The translations under genes were made by a program, and so were the position numbers. The notes beneath the pieces were generated by a model, which worked only from the letters and a program-made list of their open reading frames with translations, was not told the DNA's origin and ran no database searches. A DNA stretch of 64,000 nucleotides from Pandoraea communis (GTDB lineage: Bacteria > Pseudomonadota > Gammaproteobacteria > Burkholderiales > Burkholderiaceae). Numbering within the stretch: position 1 is the first letter of the stretch; every line of letters starts with the position of its first letter. Below, one piece after another: positions 23,152 through 31,694 of this stretch. Where the stretch lies: assembly GCF_902459745.1 (NCBI RefSeq), contig NZ_CABPSJ010000007.1, positions 186,001 through 250,000 on the forward strand. The letters run 5' to 3'.

Positions 23152-24267
23152 TTAAACGCCGTGAGAATATTTTTCTCTCACACGACGAGAGCCCCGTGTT
23201 TCCTTAGCGGGTTTACCAGTGTTTGAGGAAGAAGGAGAGTTCGCGCGCGAGGTTAGCCTCAGAAGCCCTTCCAAAGCGTCGATAAACGGAGTCGCTGTGG
23301 AAGTGAAGCGTGCCAGGTCTCTGACAGGGCCAAAAAAAGCCTCTAACTCTAAGGGTTTTCCGGCTTTCGAATCTTGCAGCATCGATGGCGTAATGGCACC
23401 CAGACGACGAGACATACGCAACTTTTCCTCAGGCAGGCTCGACAACGGAATTCCAAGCTGCCTGGCGATTTCAGAAACTTCGTCCATCACCTGGCGAGAA
23501 AAGTTGCGTACGAGTTGACAATCTAATTGCCTATCCAGCGTTGCCTCCGTCAACACGGCAATCGGTCCCGACGTCAGATTCCCCCACAACTTATAAAGGA
23601 TCTCCGCATGTACCTCGTCGCTAACAACGACATCAAGTCCGGTAGATGAAAGCAGCGATGCCACCTCTTGCACGCGAACCGAATGGGCATCCGAAGGATC
23701 CCCAAGCACCACCCGATTCCCCGCATGGTGTCTAACGAGCCCCGCACCGAGCACGCTACAACTTGCGTGGACCAGCATTCCCAGGCATTGAGATGGCGGA
23801 ATCGTCTTCGCCACGCTCCCGTCAGGATCAATTGATGGCAGTGGAATTGGATTCTGCGCAAACGGGCCGACCTGCGAAAACCACCAAGGAATACCGTTCA
23901 TGCAACTGACGACCAGCGTATGAGGGCCAATCAGTGGCTGAATGTGCTCAGAGACATCGAGCAGCGCGGTCCCCTTGATGGTGAGAAGCACGATGTCCTG
24001 CTCTCCCAGCAGAGCAGGGTCCCCCGAAACCTTTACATTAGCCGTGGACAAGCGGTTGTCATCTTGGACGGATATGCCGCTATCGCCCACCGCTTCCAGA
24101 ATTCTTCCTCGCGCGATAGCCGTGACGTCTACCGGCAACTTCGCCTTGGCCAACTTGTACGCAAGCCAACCACCAATCGCGCCAAGCCCGTAGATGCACA
24201 CCTTTACCGCACTTCGCCCTTCACCCAGTCCCATTTGGGACTGCGGCACAGGCAACCTATTTCCCAT
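23152..24267 (-). CDS. Ketopantoate reductase family (ApbA/PanE) protein
   Basis: A 371-residue NADP-dependent reductase of the 2-dehydropantoate 2-reductase family. The Rossmann motif is VCIYGLGAIGGWLAYKLA (residues about 22-40). The substrate-domain lysine is probably K in LYKLWGNL, and MNGIPWW corresponds to the conserved QNG position, varied to MNG. Homologues in catabolic operons act on diverse 2-keto acids rather than pantothenate synthesis. It is the last gene of the eight-gene - strand cluster, 44 bp after the preceding oxidoreductase. A polar C-terminal tail of about 30 residues (SSSNTGKPAKETRGSRR) is unusual. GAGGGTG precedes the start. Confidence 0.8.
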   Translation of the reverse strand: MGNRLPVPQSQMGLGEGRSAVKVCIYGLGAIGGWLAYKLAKAKLPVDVTAIARGRILEAVGDSGISVQDDNRLSTANVKVSGDPALLGEQDIVLLTIKGTALLDVSEHIQPLIGPHTLVVSCMNGIPWWFSQVGPFAQNPIPLPSIDPDGSVAKTIPPSQCLGMLVHASCSVLGAGLVRHHAGNRVVLGDPSDAHSVRVQEVASLLSSTGLDVVVSDEVHAEILYKLWGNLTSGPIAVLTEATLDRQLDCQLVRNFSRQVMDEVSEIARQLGIPLSSLPEEKLRMSRRLGAITPSMLQDSKAGKPLELEAFFGPVRDLARFTSTATPFIDALEGLLRLTSRANSPSSSNTGKPAKETRGSRRVREKYSHGV

Positions 24268-24311
24268 TTCATCACCCTCGCTAAATGCGCTTTACAACGA
24301 GCAAGCTCAGA

Positions 24312-25223
24312 TCAAAGACGGGCAATGAGACTTGACGTATCCCAGCGGCCCCCACCCATACGCTGAACATCCGCGTAAAATTGGTCGACAAGGCTCGCTA
24401 CTGGCAGACTTGCGCCGACGGTTTTCGCGTGCTCCCCGGCTAGCATGAGATCTTTCCGCATGTGGTCGACCGCAAATCCGAAATCGAACTTCCTGGCAAT
24501 CATCGTCTCACCGCGATTTCCCATTTGCCAGCTATGCGCCGCCCCTCCCGCAAGGACGGCGAGAACCGCTGGCATGTCAAGCCCGGATTTTTCGCCAAGC
24601 GCTATGCCCTCGCTTAGCGCCTGGACCAACCCCGCGATGCAGACTTGGTTCACCATCTTCGCAATTTGGCCACTCCCGCAGGGCCCAAGGCGGGTGACCA
24701 TCGCACCATAAGCTCGCAAGACGGGTTCTATTGACGAGACCTGCTCGATTTCGCCTCCACACATAATGGTCAGCTTGCCTTTTACCGCCCCCACCTCTCC
24801 CCCCGACACCGGCGCATCCACGTAACCGAAATTCCTCGATTGCGCGACTTGAGCTAGCTCTCGAGAAACAGTTGCCGAAACTGTCGAATGATCCACGAAC
24901 ACAGCCCCTGCGGGCATTGCATCGAAGGCCCCGTCAGAGCCAATAGCAACTTCACGCAGATCGTTGTCGTTTCCAACACAGGCAATAACAATATCCGCGC
25001 CTCGTGCGACCGATGCCGGACTGAACTCCAACCGCGCACGTCCAGACGTAGCGTGCGCCTTAACCCAATCCATGGCTTTCGACGTAGTTCGGTTGTATAC
25101 GACTACGTGGTGCCCCGCTGCAACAAGGTGGGCGGCCATTGCCCCCCCCATCACCCCCAATCCAATAAATGCCACTTTTCTGGGGGCTACGGAACGGTAA
25201 TCCTTCGCTTCGATATATCTCAT
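24312..25223 (-). CDS. 3-hydroxyisobutyrate dehydrogenase-family NAD(P) oxidoreductase
   Basis: A 303-residue beta-hydroxyacid dehydrogenase. The N-terminal Rossmann domain is GLGVMGGAMAAHLVAAGHHV. The substrate loop is VDAPVSGGEVGAVKGKLTIM (expected DAPVSGG), and the catalytic lysine is in GQIAKMVNQ. I chose the ATG at 25223 because CTGGAG lies six bases ahead of it and the frame then clears the upstream gene's stop. Should oxidise or reduce a 3-hydroxy acid or a tartronate-semialdehyde-like product of the pathway encoded with it. Both neighbours are on the same strand with short gaps. Confidence 0.87.
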   Translation of the reverse strand: MRYIEAKDYRSVAPRKVAFIGLGVMGGAMAAHLVAAGHHVVVYNRTTSKAMDWVKAHATSGRARLEFSPASVARGADIVIACVGNDNDLREVAIGSDGAFDAMPAGAVFVDHSTVSATVSRELAQVAQSRNFGYVDAPVSGGEVGAVKGKLTIMCGGEIEQVSSIEPVLRAYGAMVTRLGPCGSGQIAKMVNQVCIAGLVQALSEGIALGEKSGLDMPAVLAVLAGGAAHSWQMGNRGETMIARKFDFGFAVDHMRKDLMLAGEHAKTVGASLPVASLVDQFYADVQRMGGGRWDTSSLIARL

Positions 25224-25251
25224 CGGATTCTCCAGCATCGCTTTCGTAGCC

Positions 25252-26211
25252 CTACCCCTTGTACCCCTGGACTTCTCGAAATCGCTTAACCAGATATTCA
25301 CCGGCTGCAATCGGCGGGTATTTGGCTGGATTCTCGTCGCTTCGGCACTGAGGCAGACACGCAACCGGAGTGTCGAAATCAGGGTTAAAGAATGTGGGAA
25401 TAGAATAGCGCTCCTTGCCGGTACGGTTCACGACTCTATGCATATTAGATACGAATAAGTCGTTGGACCAGACTTTGAACATGTCGCCGATGTTCACCAC
25501 GAAGGTGTCTTCGATAAACGGTGCGGCAAGCCATTCTCCATCTCGAGTTTGAAGCTCAAGGCCGCCGATAGGGTCCTGCACAAGGAGCGTCAACATCCCA
25601 TAGTCAGTGTGCGGCGCGACACCCAGCGCCTTCGACTCGTCCATCATTTGCGGCGGATAGTGGAACAGGCGTGTTTGGACCATCGGCTTCTTAAACCACT
25701 GAAGGAAAAAATCTTCCTCAGCACCGAGACTGAGCGCAAACAGACGAAGCAGACGGCAACCTAGCTCCGAGACTTCCGCATAAAAACGTTCAGCCGCCGG
25801 TTGAAGTGTGGGCAAGTGCACCGGCCATCGGTTCGGCCCATGCAACGGGCGCCCAGCGGCGACGTCAGGGTCGGTTAGCGGCAGATCAAGTGCAAAATCA
25901 AAACTCTCCTTCAAGTCAGGGTCGAAGCCTTGATGTCGATTCATGCCATACGGCACATAACCACGCCGAAAGCGCTCGTCAACCCTATCCTGCATGCGAA
26001 GATCTTCCGGAAGATCAAAGTACTCTTTTGTTTTGCTGAATACTCCGTCGACTACATCTCGAGAAATTCCGTGCCCCGCAACATAAAAGAAGCCAATTCC
26101 TGTGCAGGCATTAAAGAGTTCACGAACTAAATTTCGGGGATCTCCGCCAGCCAGCCAATTCGAAAGATCGAGAACCGGTATGCCAGCCGACTCTTTTGAT
26201 GTGATAGTCAT
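25252..26211 (-). CDS. Isopenicillin N synthase-family Fe(II)/2-oxoglutarate dioxygenase
   Basis: A 319-residue non-haem iron oxygenase with the DIOX_N region at the start (GIPVLDLSNWL, GFFYVAGHGI) and a jelly-roll core. Iron ligands are H201 and D203 in PHTDYG and H258 in MHRVVN; R268 and S270 in RYSIP would bind 2-oxoglutarate. Bacterial members hydroxylate or cleave small acids, and in a cluster with a transporter they are usually the first catabolic step. The ATG at 26211 gives the normal family N-terminus; an upstream in-frame ATG (26259) adds a non-conserved hydrophobic tail. It is followed by the two dehydrogenases. Confidence 0.88.
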   Translation of the reverse strand: MTITSKESAGIPVLDLSNWLAGGDPRNLVRELFNACTGIGFFYVAGHGISRDVVDGVFSKTKEYFDLPEDLRMQDRVDERFRRGYVPYGMNRHQGFDPDLKESFDFALDLPLTDPDVAAGRPLHGPNRWPVHLPTLQPAAERFYAEVSELGCRLLRLFALSLGAEEDFFLQWFKKPMVQTRLFHYPPQMMDESKALGVAPHTDYGMLTLLVQDPIGGLELQTRDGEWLAAPFIEDTFVVNIGDMFKVWSNDLFVSNMHRVVNRTGKERYSIPTFFNPDFDTPVACLPQCRSDENPAKYPPIAAGEYLVKRFREVQGYKG

Positions 26212-26379
26212 ATTCAGTCCGAACAATATTGTAAAACTCACAGAATGTTCAAAAAACAAAGATTGTCACATCCTTGTGCGAACAATCTAATTATTGCTAT
26301 TTATTAATCAAGTCTAACAGGCAGAGAAACATCAAAAAACTATCGTTTTTGATCTGCGAAATTCTAAGATTTAGATTTT

Positions 26380-27537
26380 TCAGAATTTGACCCGAATTCC
26401 GCTGGTTACGGCAAATTGATTGCGCGTGGCAGATGCTGTCGTGGAGTAAATTTGGGCATACTTTGCAGCTCCACCTGCCCATTGTCCGATTCCCACCAAG
26501 AAAAGGTCTGTTCGTTTGCTAAGTGAATAAACCGTACCGATGTTCAACTGGTTGTAATGGACCTGGGGGTTGGAAGAGTAGTCTCCGACGGTATAGATAT
26601 ATGCCGCTCCGACGAGCCATGCCGGAGTGATCTGATGCGTAAGCGTCAACTCCGCGTTCTGCACACGCAAGCCCGTCGAGTCGATGTAGTCGAACAACAC
26701 GTTGCTATAGCCCAACGTCGCTGCCAAAAACCCGAAGTCGTAGGTCGCCCCCAAAGCGATGCTTCGCTGCACCTGAACGGAACTTCCGTTCAGACTCGTC
26801 GTGAACGGCGATGAATATCCGTATGACGAACTATCGACCGCCGCAGAAGCATTGCTAGCCGATGCTGGCCGGTTGTACTGAGCCATGGCCAAGCCCACTT
26901 TCAGAGGGCCATGAACATAGCTCACACCAAAACTGAAACCGCTGTTGTTAGAAAACTCGGTCGCGTTAGAAAATGCGTACGTACCTGACAGCGACAGACC
27001 GTTGTAGTCAGCTGACTTGTACTTGACGGAGTTGTTAAAGCGCAGAGTGTTGAAGATGTTATCCGTATCGCCGATGCGGGTGCCAAAAGCAGAAAACAGA
27101 ACGGCCGATTCACTCCAATACAACGTCTGACTCATGTCGTCATACTGACGACCAACGGTGAAGGTCCCCCATCGCTGGTTCGCCAACCCGACCCACGCTT
27201 GACGGCCAAACATTCGATTTCCCTGTCCAAGCGTTCCATTCGTTATTGAGAAGCCGTTCTCGAGCGTAAATATTGCAGATGTTCCTCCGCCCAGATCTTC
27301 CCGCCCCTTGAAGCCAAATCTCGGCAACTGTTCCGGCCCATTAATGACGGAAACGAGATTTCGTCCGCCGGAATTTGAGGTGTACCCTACCCCTGCCGAA
27401 ATAAGGCCGTAAATACTAACGCTGCTCTGCGCCATCGCGGCACCTTGGACGCCAAAAAATGACGCGATCGCAAAAATTGCCGATCCGATATTTTGGAATA
27501 CTAAATATTTTGATTTTAAATTCACTGACTTCACCAT
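26380..27537 (-). CDS. Outer-membrane porin (beta-proteobacterial trimeric type)
   Basis: A 385-residue porin with a signal peptide ending AAMAQ. The mature start SSVSIYGLISAGVGYTS and GREDLGGGTSAIFTLENGF are diagnostic of the Burkholderiales general-porin family (16-stranded barrel). The last residues are SGIRVKF with terminal Phe. It probably admits the substrate of the importer and dioxygenase encoded on either side. The signal peptide is unusually long (about 36 residues) and asparagine- and lysine-rich for this genome, in keeping with the AT-rich composition here. It lies 79 bp after the permease gene. Confidence 0.9.
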   Translation of the reverse strand: MVKSVNLKSKYLVFQNIGSAIFAIASFFGVQGAAMAQSSVSIYGLISAGVGYTSNSGGRNLVSVINGPEQLPRFGFKGREDLGGGTSAIFTLENGFSITNGTLGQGNRMFGRQAWVGLANQRWGTFTVGRQYDDMSQTLYWSESAVLFSAFGTRIGDTDNIFNTLRFNNSVKYKSADYNGLSLSGTYAFSNATEFSNNSGFSFGVSYVHGPLKVGLAMAQYNRPASASNASAAVDSSSYGYSSPFTTSLNGSSVQVQRSIALGATYDFGFLAATLGYSNVLFDYIDSTGLRVQNAELTLTHQITPAWLVGAAYIYTVGDYSSNPQVHYNQLNIGTVYSLSKRTDLFLVGIGQWAGGAAKYAQIYSTTASATRNQFAVTSGIRVKF

Positions 27538-27616
27538 TTAATTTGCCAGAAGTTTCTCAGGTGCCGGAGTTGCCGGCGCCTAGCCTCGAAAGAATGACAG
27601 ACGAACTATCCTTCGA

Positions 27617-28414
27617 TTAGGCCCCCGTGGTATTGCTAGACATATTTACCCAGAAGAGCGCTTTCTTTGCCACTACTCTCACTATCCAATGCAGTACCAA
27701 ACCAATGATGGAGAGCACTATAAGAATGGCAAAAACTCCAGCTGTATCCATCGAGAAGTTTTTCTGAAGAATTAAATAACCCAAACCACTCTGCGCCCCT
27801 ACGAACTCCCCAACAATTGCGCCAATAACAGCCAACACAATACCGACATCCAAACCGGTGAAGACATATGGAAGTGCATTGGGCAAGCGGGCCAGCTTAA
27901 ACACTTGCCATCGACTTGCTGTGTAGGCGACCATCAAATCCACCTGATCCTTAGGAATTGACCTAAGGCCGACGATCGTATTCGCCAGAACTGGGAAGAA
28001 CGCAATAGTGGCCGTGATAACAACCTTTGATGTGGCGCCGTAGCCAAACCAAACGATAAAAAGCGGTGCTATCGCAACCTTGGGCATCGTCTGGAATGCA
28101 ACGATATATGGGTACACTAGAAGCTCAAGGATTTCGATTTCTTCGACTACCACCCCGAGGAGGAAGCCAAGAACCGATCCGATTATGAATCCGGCCACAA
28201 TTTCATACATCGTCACGCCGAGATGCTTGCTTAGCTCTCCGGAGTTAATCTGGGAAAACAATTGCATAACAACATCACCGGGCCCGGGAAAAATCAACGA
28301 TGATGGAGCCGCCACTCGAACGGCCAAATGCCACGCTCCGATCACAGCCAAGAAAAAAATCAAGCATAGCAACCGGCGATTGTTTTTGTTGGCGAGCTTT
28401 TCTTGATTCATCAA
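27617..28414 (-). CDS. NitT/TauT-type ABC transporter permease
   Basis: A 265-residue inner-membrane permease with about six membrane segments. The coupling loop is VAYTASRWQVFKLARLPNA. Closest in pattern to SsuC/TauC-like permeases. Its start overlaps the stop of the ATPase gene by 4 bp (ATGA), showing translational coupling. It forms the channel for the importer with the neighbouring ATPase and the binding protein at 30160-31254. Ligand unknown, presumably a small organic acid or sulfonate handled by the dioxygenase downstream. Confidence 0.88.
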   Translation of the reverse strand: MMNQEKLANKNNRRLLCLIFFLAVIGAWHLAVRVAAPSSLIFPGPGDVVMQLFSQINSGELSKHLGVTMYEIVAGFIIGSVLGFLLGVVVEEIEILELLVYPYIVAFQTMPKVAIAPLFIVWFGYGATSKVVITATIAFFPVLANTIVGLRSIPKDQVDLMVAYTASRWQVFKLARLPNALPYVFTGLDVGIVLAVIGAIVGEFVGAQSGLGYLILQKNFSMDTAGVFAILIVLSIIGLVLHWIVRVVAKKALFWVNMSSNTTGA

Positions 28415-29220
28415 TCAATCCCTCCTGTGGCATTTAGGTGCTCTCTAATGTCGGAAACATAGGTGCCAAAGGGTTCCGAATTAATCATTTTCAGATCTCT
28501 CTGGCGAGGAAGGTCAATGTCGATGGTTTTCGTAATTCGGCCTGGCCGAGGTGACATCACAACAACTCTGTCACCAAGAAATACCGCCTCGGGAACGCTA
28601 TGCGTCACTAGCATGATTGCTGCGCCGGTTTGTTCACGAATGCGTAGAAGTTCGAGGTTCATTGTCTCTCGGGTCATTGCATCGAGGGCCCCGAATGGCT
28701 CATCCATTAGAAGTAGCGTTGGGCTATGCACGAGTGCTCGCGCGATTCCAACCCGCTGTTGCATCCCCCCCGACAGCTCATTGGGATACTTCGACGCAAA
28801 GCCCCGCAGTCCAACAAGGTCCAGGTATTCCAGCGCCAAGCGACGAGCAGCGCCAAGGTCCCTTTTCTGAATTTCGCTCGGCAGTAGAACGTTCTCCAAA
28901 ACCGTCCGCCATGGCAGCAGAACCGCTGCCTGAAACACAATGCCGGTGAATTTAGAAGGGCCGACACTCTCTCGGCCGGCAATTTGCACTTGTCCACTCG
29001 TCGCCCGCTCAATGCCGGCCAAAATTCGCAGCAGAGTGCTCTTGCCGCAACCGCTCGGACCGACCACCGACACGAGTTGACCTGGTTCGGCGTGATAATT
29101 GACGTCTTTCAAGGCAACAATTTCACTACCATCTTTGCTTTTAAAAGTCTTTTTAATTTCGTGAAATGCAAAGGCCGTGCGAACCTTACCAATGCCACCA
29201 AAACCATCGCCTGATTTCAC
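28411..29220 (-). CDS. NitT/TauT-type ABC transporter ATP-binding protein
   Basis: A 269-residue ABC ATPase. Walker A is VGPSGCGKSTLL, the Q-loop lies in GIVFQAAVLLPWRTV, the signature is ELSGGMQQRVGIA, Walker B is LLLMDEPFGALDA and the H-loop LVTHSVPEAV. Its ATG overlaps the LysR stop and its own stop overlaps the permease start, each by 4 bp, so regulator, ATPase and permease are translated in series. Confidence 0.9.
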   Translation of the reverse strand: MKSGDGFGGIGKVRTAFAFHEIKKTFKSKDGSEIVALKDVNYHAEPGQLVSVVGPSGCGKSTLLRILAGIERATSGQVQIAGRESVGPSKFTGIVFQAAVLLPWRTVLENVLLPSEIQKRDLGAARRLALEYLDLVGLRGFASKYPNELSGGMQQRVGIARALVHSPTLLLMDEPFGALDAMTRETMNLELLRIREQTGAAIMLVTHSVPEAVFLGDRVVVMSPRPGRITKTIDIDLPRQRDLKMINSEPFGTYVSDIREHLNATGGID

Positions 29221-30128
29221 AATTCCTCTCTATTGGTGAGCGCAGTTTTTAAAATATCGATAAAGGCCATCGATGCCCCCGGCAAATTCCTTCCTCGCCG
29301 TACACTTAATGTCATCTTTTGGTTTGCCACTTGCCGCTCCAGAAACGGCACATAACGATAATCATCAATCTCCGTTGTGCTCATAGTCAGCGGTTCGTTC
29401 ACCACCGCCAAGGCAAGCCCCTTGACGGCTGAATTTTTTAATAATTCAAAAGAGTTGCTCCGCAGAACCACCCTAGGGCGGACATTGGCTTTGGCAAACG
29501 TATCGCTCAAAAATTGATTGATGGTTATGGATTGATCTGGCCAGACTAACCCGTACTCCGCGCAGTCCGTGATGCGAACCGAGTCTCGTTCGAACAGGGG
29601 ATGTCCTTTCGGTACGAGCAATACGGCCTTCAACTCAACCTCGACGAGATGCTCTAGTCCAACGGTTGGCGCCGGGTTGAAACAAAGCGCCGCATCCAGC
29701 GTGTCGTCCATAACCTGGGACACCAGATCGCGAGTCGCGTGAATTGACACGGCATATGTCACTCCTGGGTATTTCTCGTTGAAGCTGGCGAGAAAACCAG
29801 GTAGAAACGTGCGCGAAAATGACTCAACCGCTCCTAACTTAACCTCTCCTCGCTGGAGTCCCTTGAGAGACTGAATGCTCGATCGCAGTCGGCGACTTTC
29901 GTTTTCCAGCGCTATGACGTAGTTCATCAGCGACTCGCCCGCAGGAGTGAGCTTTAGCGTTTTGCGCCCGCGACTACGCTCGAACAAAGTCGTGTCCAAC
30001 TCTTCTTCCAACAGCGCGACTTGCCGACTCACCGCAGACGCAGCAACGAACAGTTGTTCCGCTGCGCCACGGAATGATCCAACTCTCGCAACCGTTGCGA
30101 AGTACTTCAACGGAATCGTAATAATCAC
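29217..30128 (-). CDS. LysR-family regulator inside the transporter operon
   Basis: A 303-residue regulator with an N-terminal winged HTH (YFATVARVGSFRGAAEQLFV, then VSRQVALLEEELDTTLFERS) and a LysR substrate-binding domain from about residue 90. I use the GTG at 30128, preceded by a GGAGG-like site; the upstream reading frame enters the binding-protein gene. LysR genes usually face away from their target. This one is co-directional and sandwiched between the binding-protein gene (31 bp away) and the ATPase (4-bp overlap), so it probably controls its own operon. Confidence 0.87.
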   Translation of the reverse strand: MIITIPLKYFATVARVGSFRGAAEQLFVAASAVSRQVALLEEELDTTLFERSRGRKTLKLTPAGESLMNYVIALENESRRLRSSIQSLKGLQRGEVKLGAVESFSRTFLPGFLASFNEKYPGVTYAVSIHATRDLVSQVMDDTLDAALCFNPAPTVGLEHLVEVELKAVLLVPKGHPLFERDSVRITDCAEYGLVWPDQSITINQFLSDTFAKANVRPRVVLRSNSFELLKNSAVKGLALAVVNEPLTMSTTEIDDYRYVPFLERQVANQKMTLSVRRGRNLPGASMAFIDILKTALTNREEL

Positions 30129-30159
30129 GGTGTTTTCCACCTCCCCCAAAGGCCTTCGC

Positions 30160-31254
30160 CTAAAATGCGCACTTGCGGGCTGCGGCCTTAATTGCCTCGT
30201 GATCAAAATCGTTGACGCGCGCCACGAAATTCGGGATGTCAACAACCATGTCCGTCGGCGTTACAACTGATCCGACAAGCTTTTGGCGAACCATGAATTG
30301 CTGCATGCGATCTATCCCCGCCGGATCGGTTGCGCCAATATATTTGGCTCCGTTCATGACGAAGGCGGAGTTCATGCTTGCGAGTTGGCTTTTCAGTAGG
30401 GCATCGTCCCACCTGGCGGCAGTTGCTTCGTCGACGCCGGTCGGCTTGGTGCTAGGGAAGTGCTTCCATTGAAGCTTGCGAACGCACTCTGGATTCGCAT
30501 TTGTGAACTCGATTGCCATCGCCGCGCCTTTGGCTATCGCGATGACTGTTTCGGGGGCCGTCTTCACAGTGGTCGCCATTGTGGTGAGCGTGAAGTCGGG
30601 CAATTTTTGCCACGACGGGTCTCGGAACACGTGAAGTGAGGCCCCTGAATTCTCGAAACCCGTTATTGCGGTTTGCCAGAACATTAGCGCTTGAACTCGG
30701 CCGCTCTTGAGGGCATCCAACGCGGGCGCTCCGGCTCCCGTGGCAATTACTTCGACGTCATGCTGCGGGTCAAGCCCGTTCTCAGCCAGCAGTGACTGCA
30801 TCAGGGGGAGTCCGCCCGTCGCCAAGCTGACTATCCCAATGCGCTTGCCCTTCAATTGAGCAACGCTTTTGATCGGGCCGTTCGCAAGGACGGCGAGTCC
30901 CCAGTCAATCACCCCTGTATTCATGACGGCTCGGACAGACAGCTTTCGGTCAGAGTTAGCTCGAATTAGGTCGGTCGAGTTCAGTTGCGCAAACTGAACG
31001 CCACCGGCCGCCATTTGTTGCAGAGCCTGTGTCGAGCCCGAAAGCCCAACAATGTCAACGTCATACCCCATGGATTGCCAGTAGCCCAAGACCTTTGGCA
31101 TCAACAGCCACGGATAAGTGACGTTTAGAACTTGAGAGCCGACGGCAATGGAGACCTTTTTGAGCGGCGCCGCAGATGCCGCGTGCATCAGCACAGCGAC
31201 ACACGCCGTGGCAAAAGCAAACTTCCGGAGTTTAGAAAATTTCGAGTTGAACAT
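30160..31254 (-). CDS. SsuA/NMT1-like ABC transporter substrate-binding protein
   Basis: A 364-residue periplasmic protein with a clear Sec signal (KLRKFAFATACVAVLMHAAS, cleavage after ASA). The mature part begins LKKVSIAVGSQVLN and contains the lobe signature SVAQLKGKRIGIVSLATGG and the alternative ligand loop GLSGSTQALQQMAAGGVQFA. Family ligands include alkylsulfonates, taurine, nitrate and thiamin precursors; nothing here picks one. First gene of the eight-gene - strand cluster ending at 23152. A strong symmetrical hairpin insulates its 5' side. Confidence 0.88.
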   Translation of the reverse strand: MFNSKFSKLRKFAFATACVAVLMHAASAAPLKKVSIAVGSQVLNVTYPWLLMPKVLGYWQSMGYDVDIVGLSGSTQALQQMAAGGVQFAQLNSTDLIRANSDRKLSVRAVMNTGVIDWGLAVLANGPIKSVAQLKGKRIGIVSLATGGLPLMQSLLAENGLDPQHDVEVIATGAGAPALDALKSGRVQALMFWQTAITGFENSGASLHVFRDPSWQKLPDFTLTTMATTVKTAPETVIAIAKGAAMAIEFTNANPECVRKLQWKHFPSTKPTGVDEATAARWDDALLKSQLASMNSAFVMNGAKYIGATDPAGIDRMQQFMVRQKLVGSVVTPTDMVVDIPNFVARVNDFDHEAIKAAARKCAF

Positions 31255-31296
31255 TGATGTGGCTCAAGGTCAGTGGGTATGACCAAGGTAGCACGC

Positions 31297-31327
31297 AAAA
31301 AAAAACGGAAATGTGCCGTTTTTTTTT
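31297..31327. terminator. Bidirectional A-tract/T-tract terminator
   Basis: A9-CGG and CCG-T9 form a perfect 12-bp stem around a 7-base loop, giving a U-run after a short GC stem in either direction. It lies 43 bp ahead of the binding-protein ATG, so either the operon promoter lies between it and the gene, or it acts as an attenuator. Confidence 0.7.
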
Positions 31328-31585
31328 ATTAGTGTTCTCGAAATTAGAACATTTGGCAGCGGACGGCAGCCCTTCTTCCGGCGCGGATCCGGGAGTAGTT
31401 TGATGCAGAGGGGGCAGACCGGGAGGGGTGGAAGAATTGCCCACGACCGATGGTAGGCACGTCGTGGGGAAGGCCATTTTCACAGCAGGGACAGCTAATT
31501 GCTGCTCGAAGGAGGTGATTCTCCATCTCGCGTCGGTGGCTATTGGCCCAGCGGTAACACTCAAGCAGAGAACGCGCTAATGGGA

Positions 31586-31640
31586 GGAGACGCCGCGGGG
31601 AATGTTTGCAACCCCACGCCCGCCGTTAGAAGGCGTCTCC
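31586..31640. repeat. Nested inverted repeat
   Basis: GGAGACGCC (31586-31594) pairs perfectly with GGCGTCTCC (31632-31640). Inside, GGGG and CCCC around AATGTTTGCAA form a second stem. It lies 55 bp past the MFS stop on the - strand. It could be that gene's terminator, a small structured RNA or the relic of a miniature element. Confidence 0.6.
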
Positions 31641-31694
31641 TACGCTAACGACACGCCGAAAGCGATGGCTCTCCAAAGACCTCTGTTTCCTGAT

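Larger units (their letters stand above)
31255..31694. other. 440-bp non-coding region with two hairpins
   Basis: No supported gene. It contains the A-tract/T-tract terminator at 31297-31327 and a large nested inverted repeat at 31586-31640, and must carry the promoter of the binding-protein operon. Confidence 0.5.
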
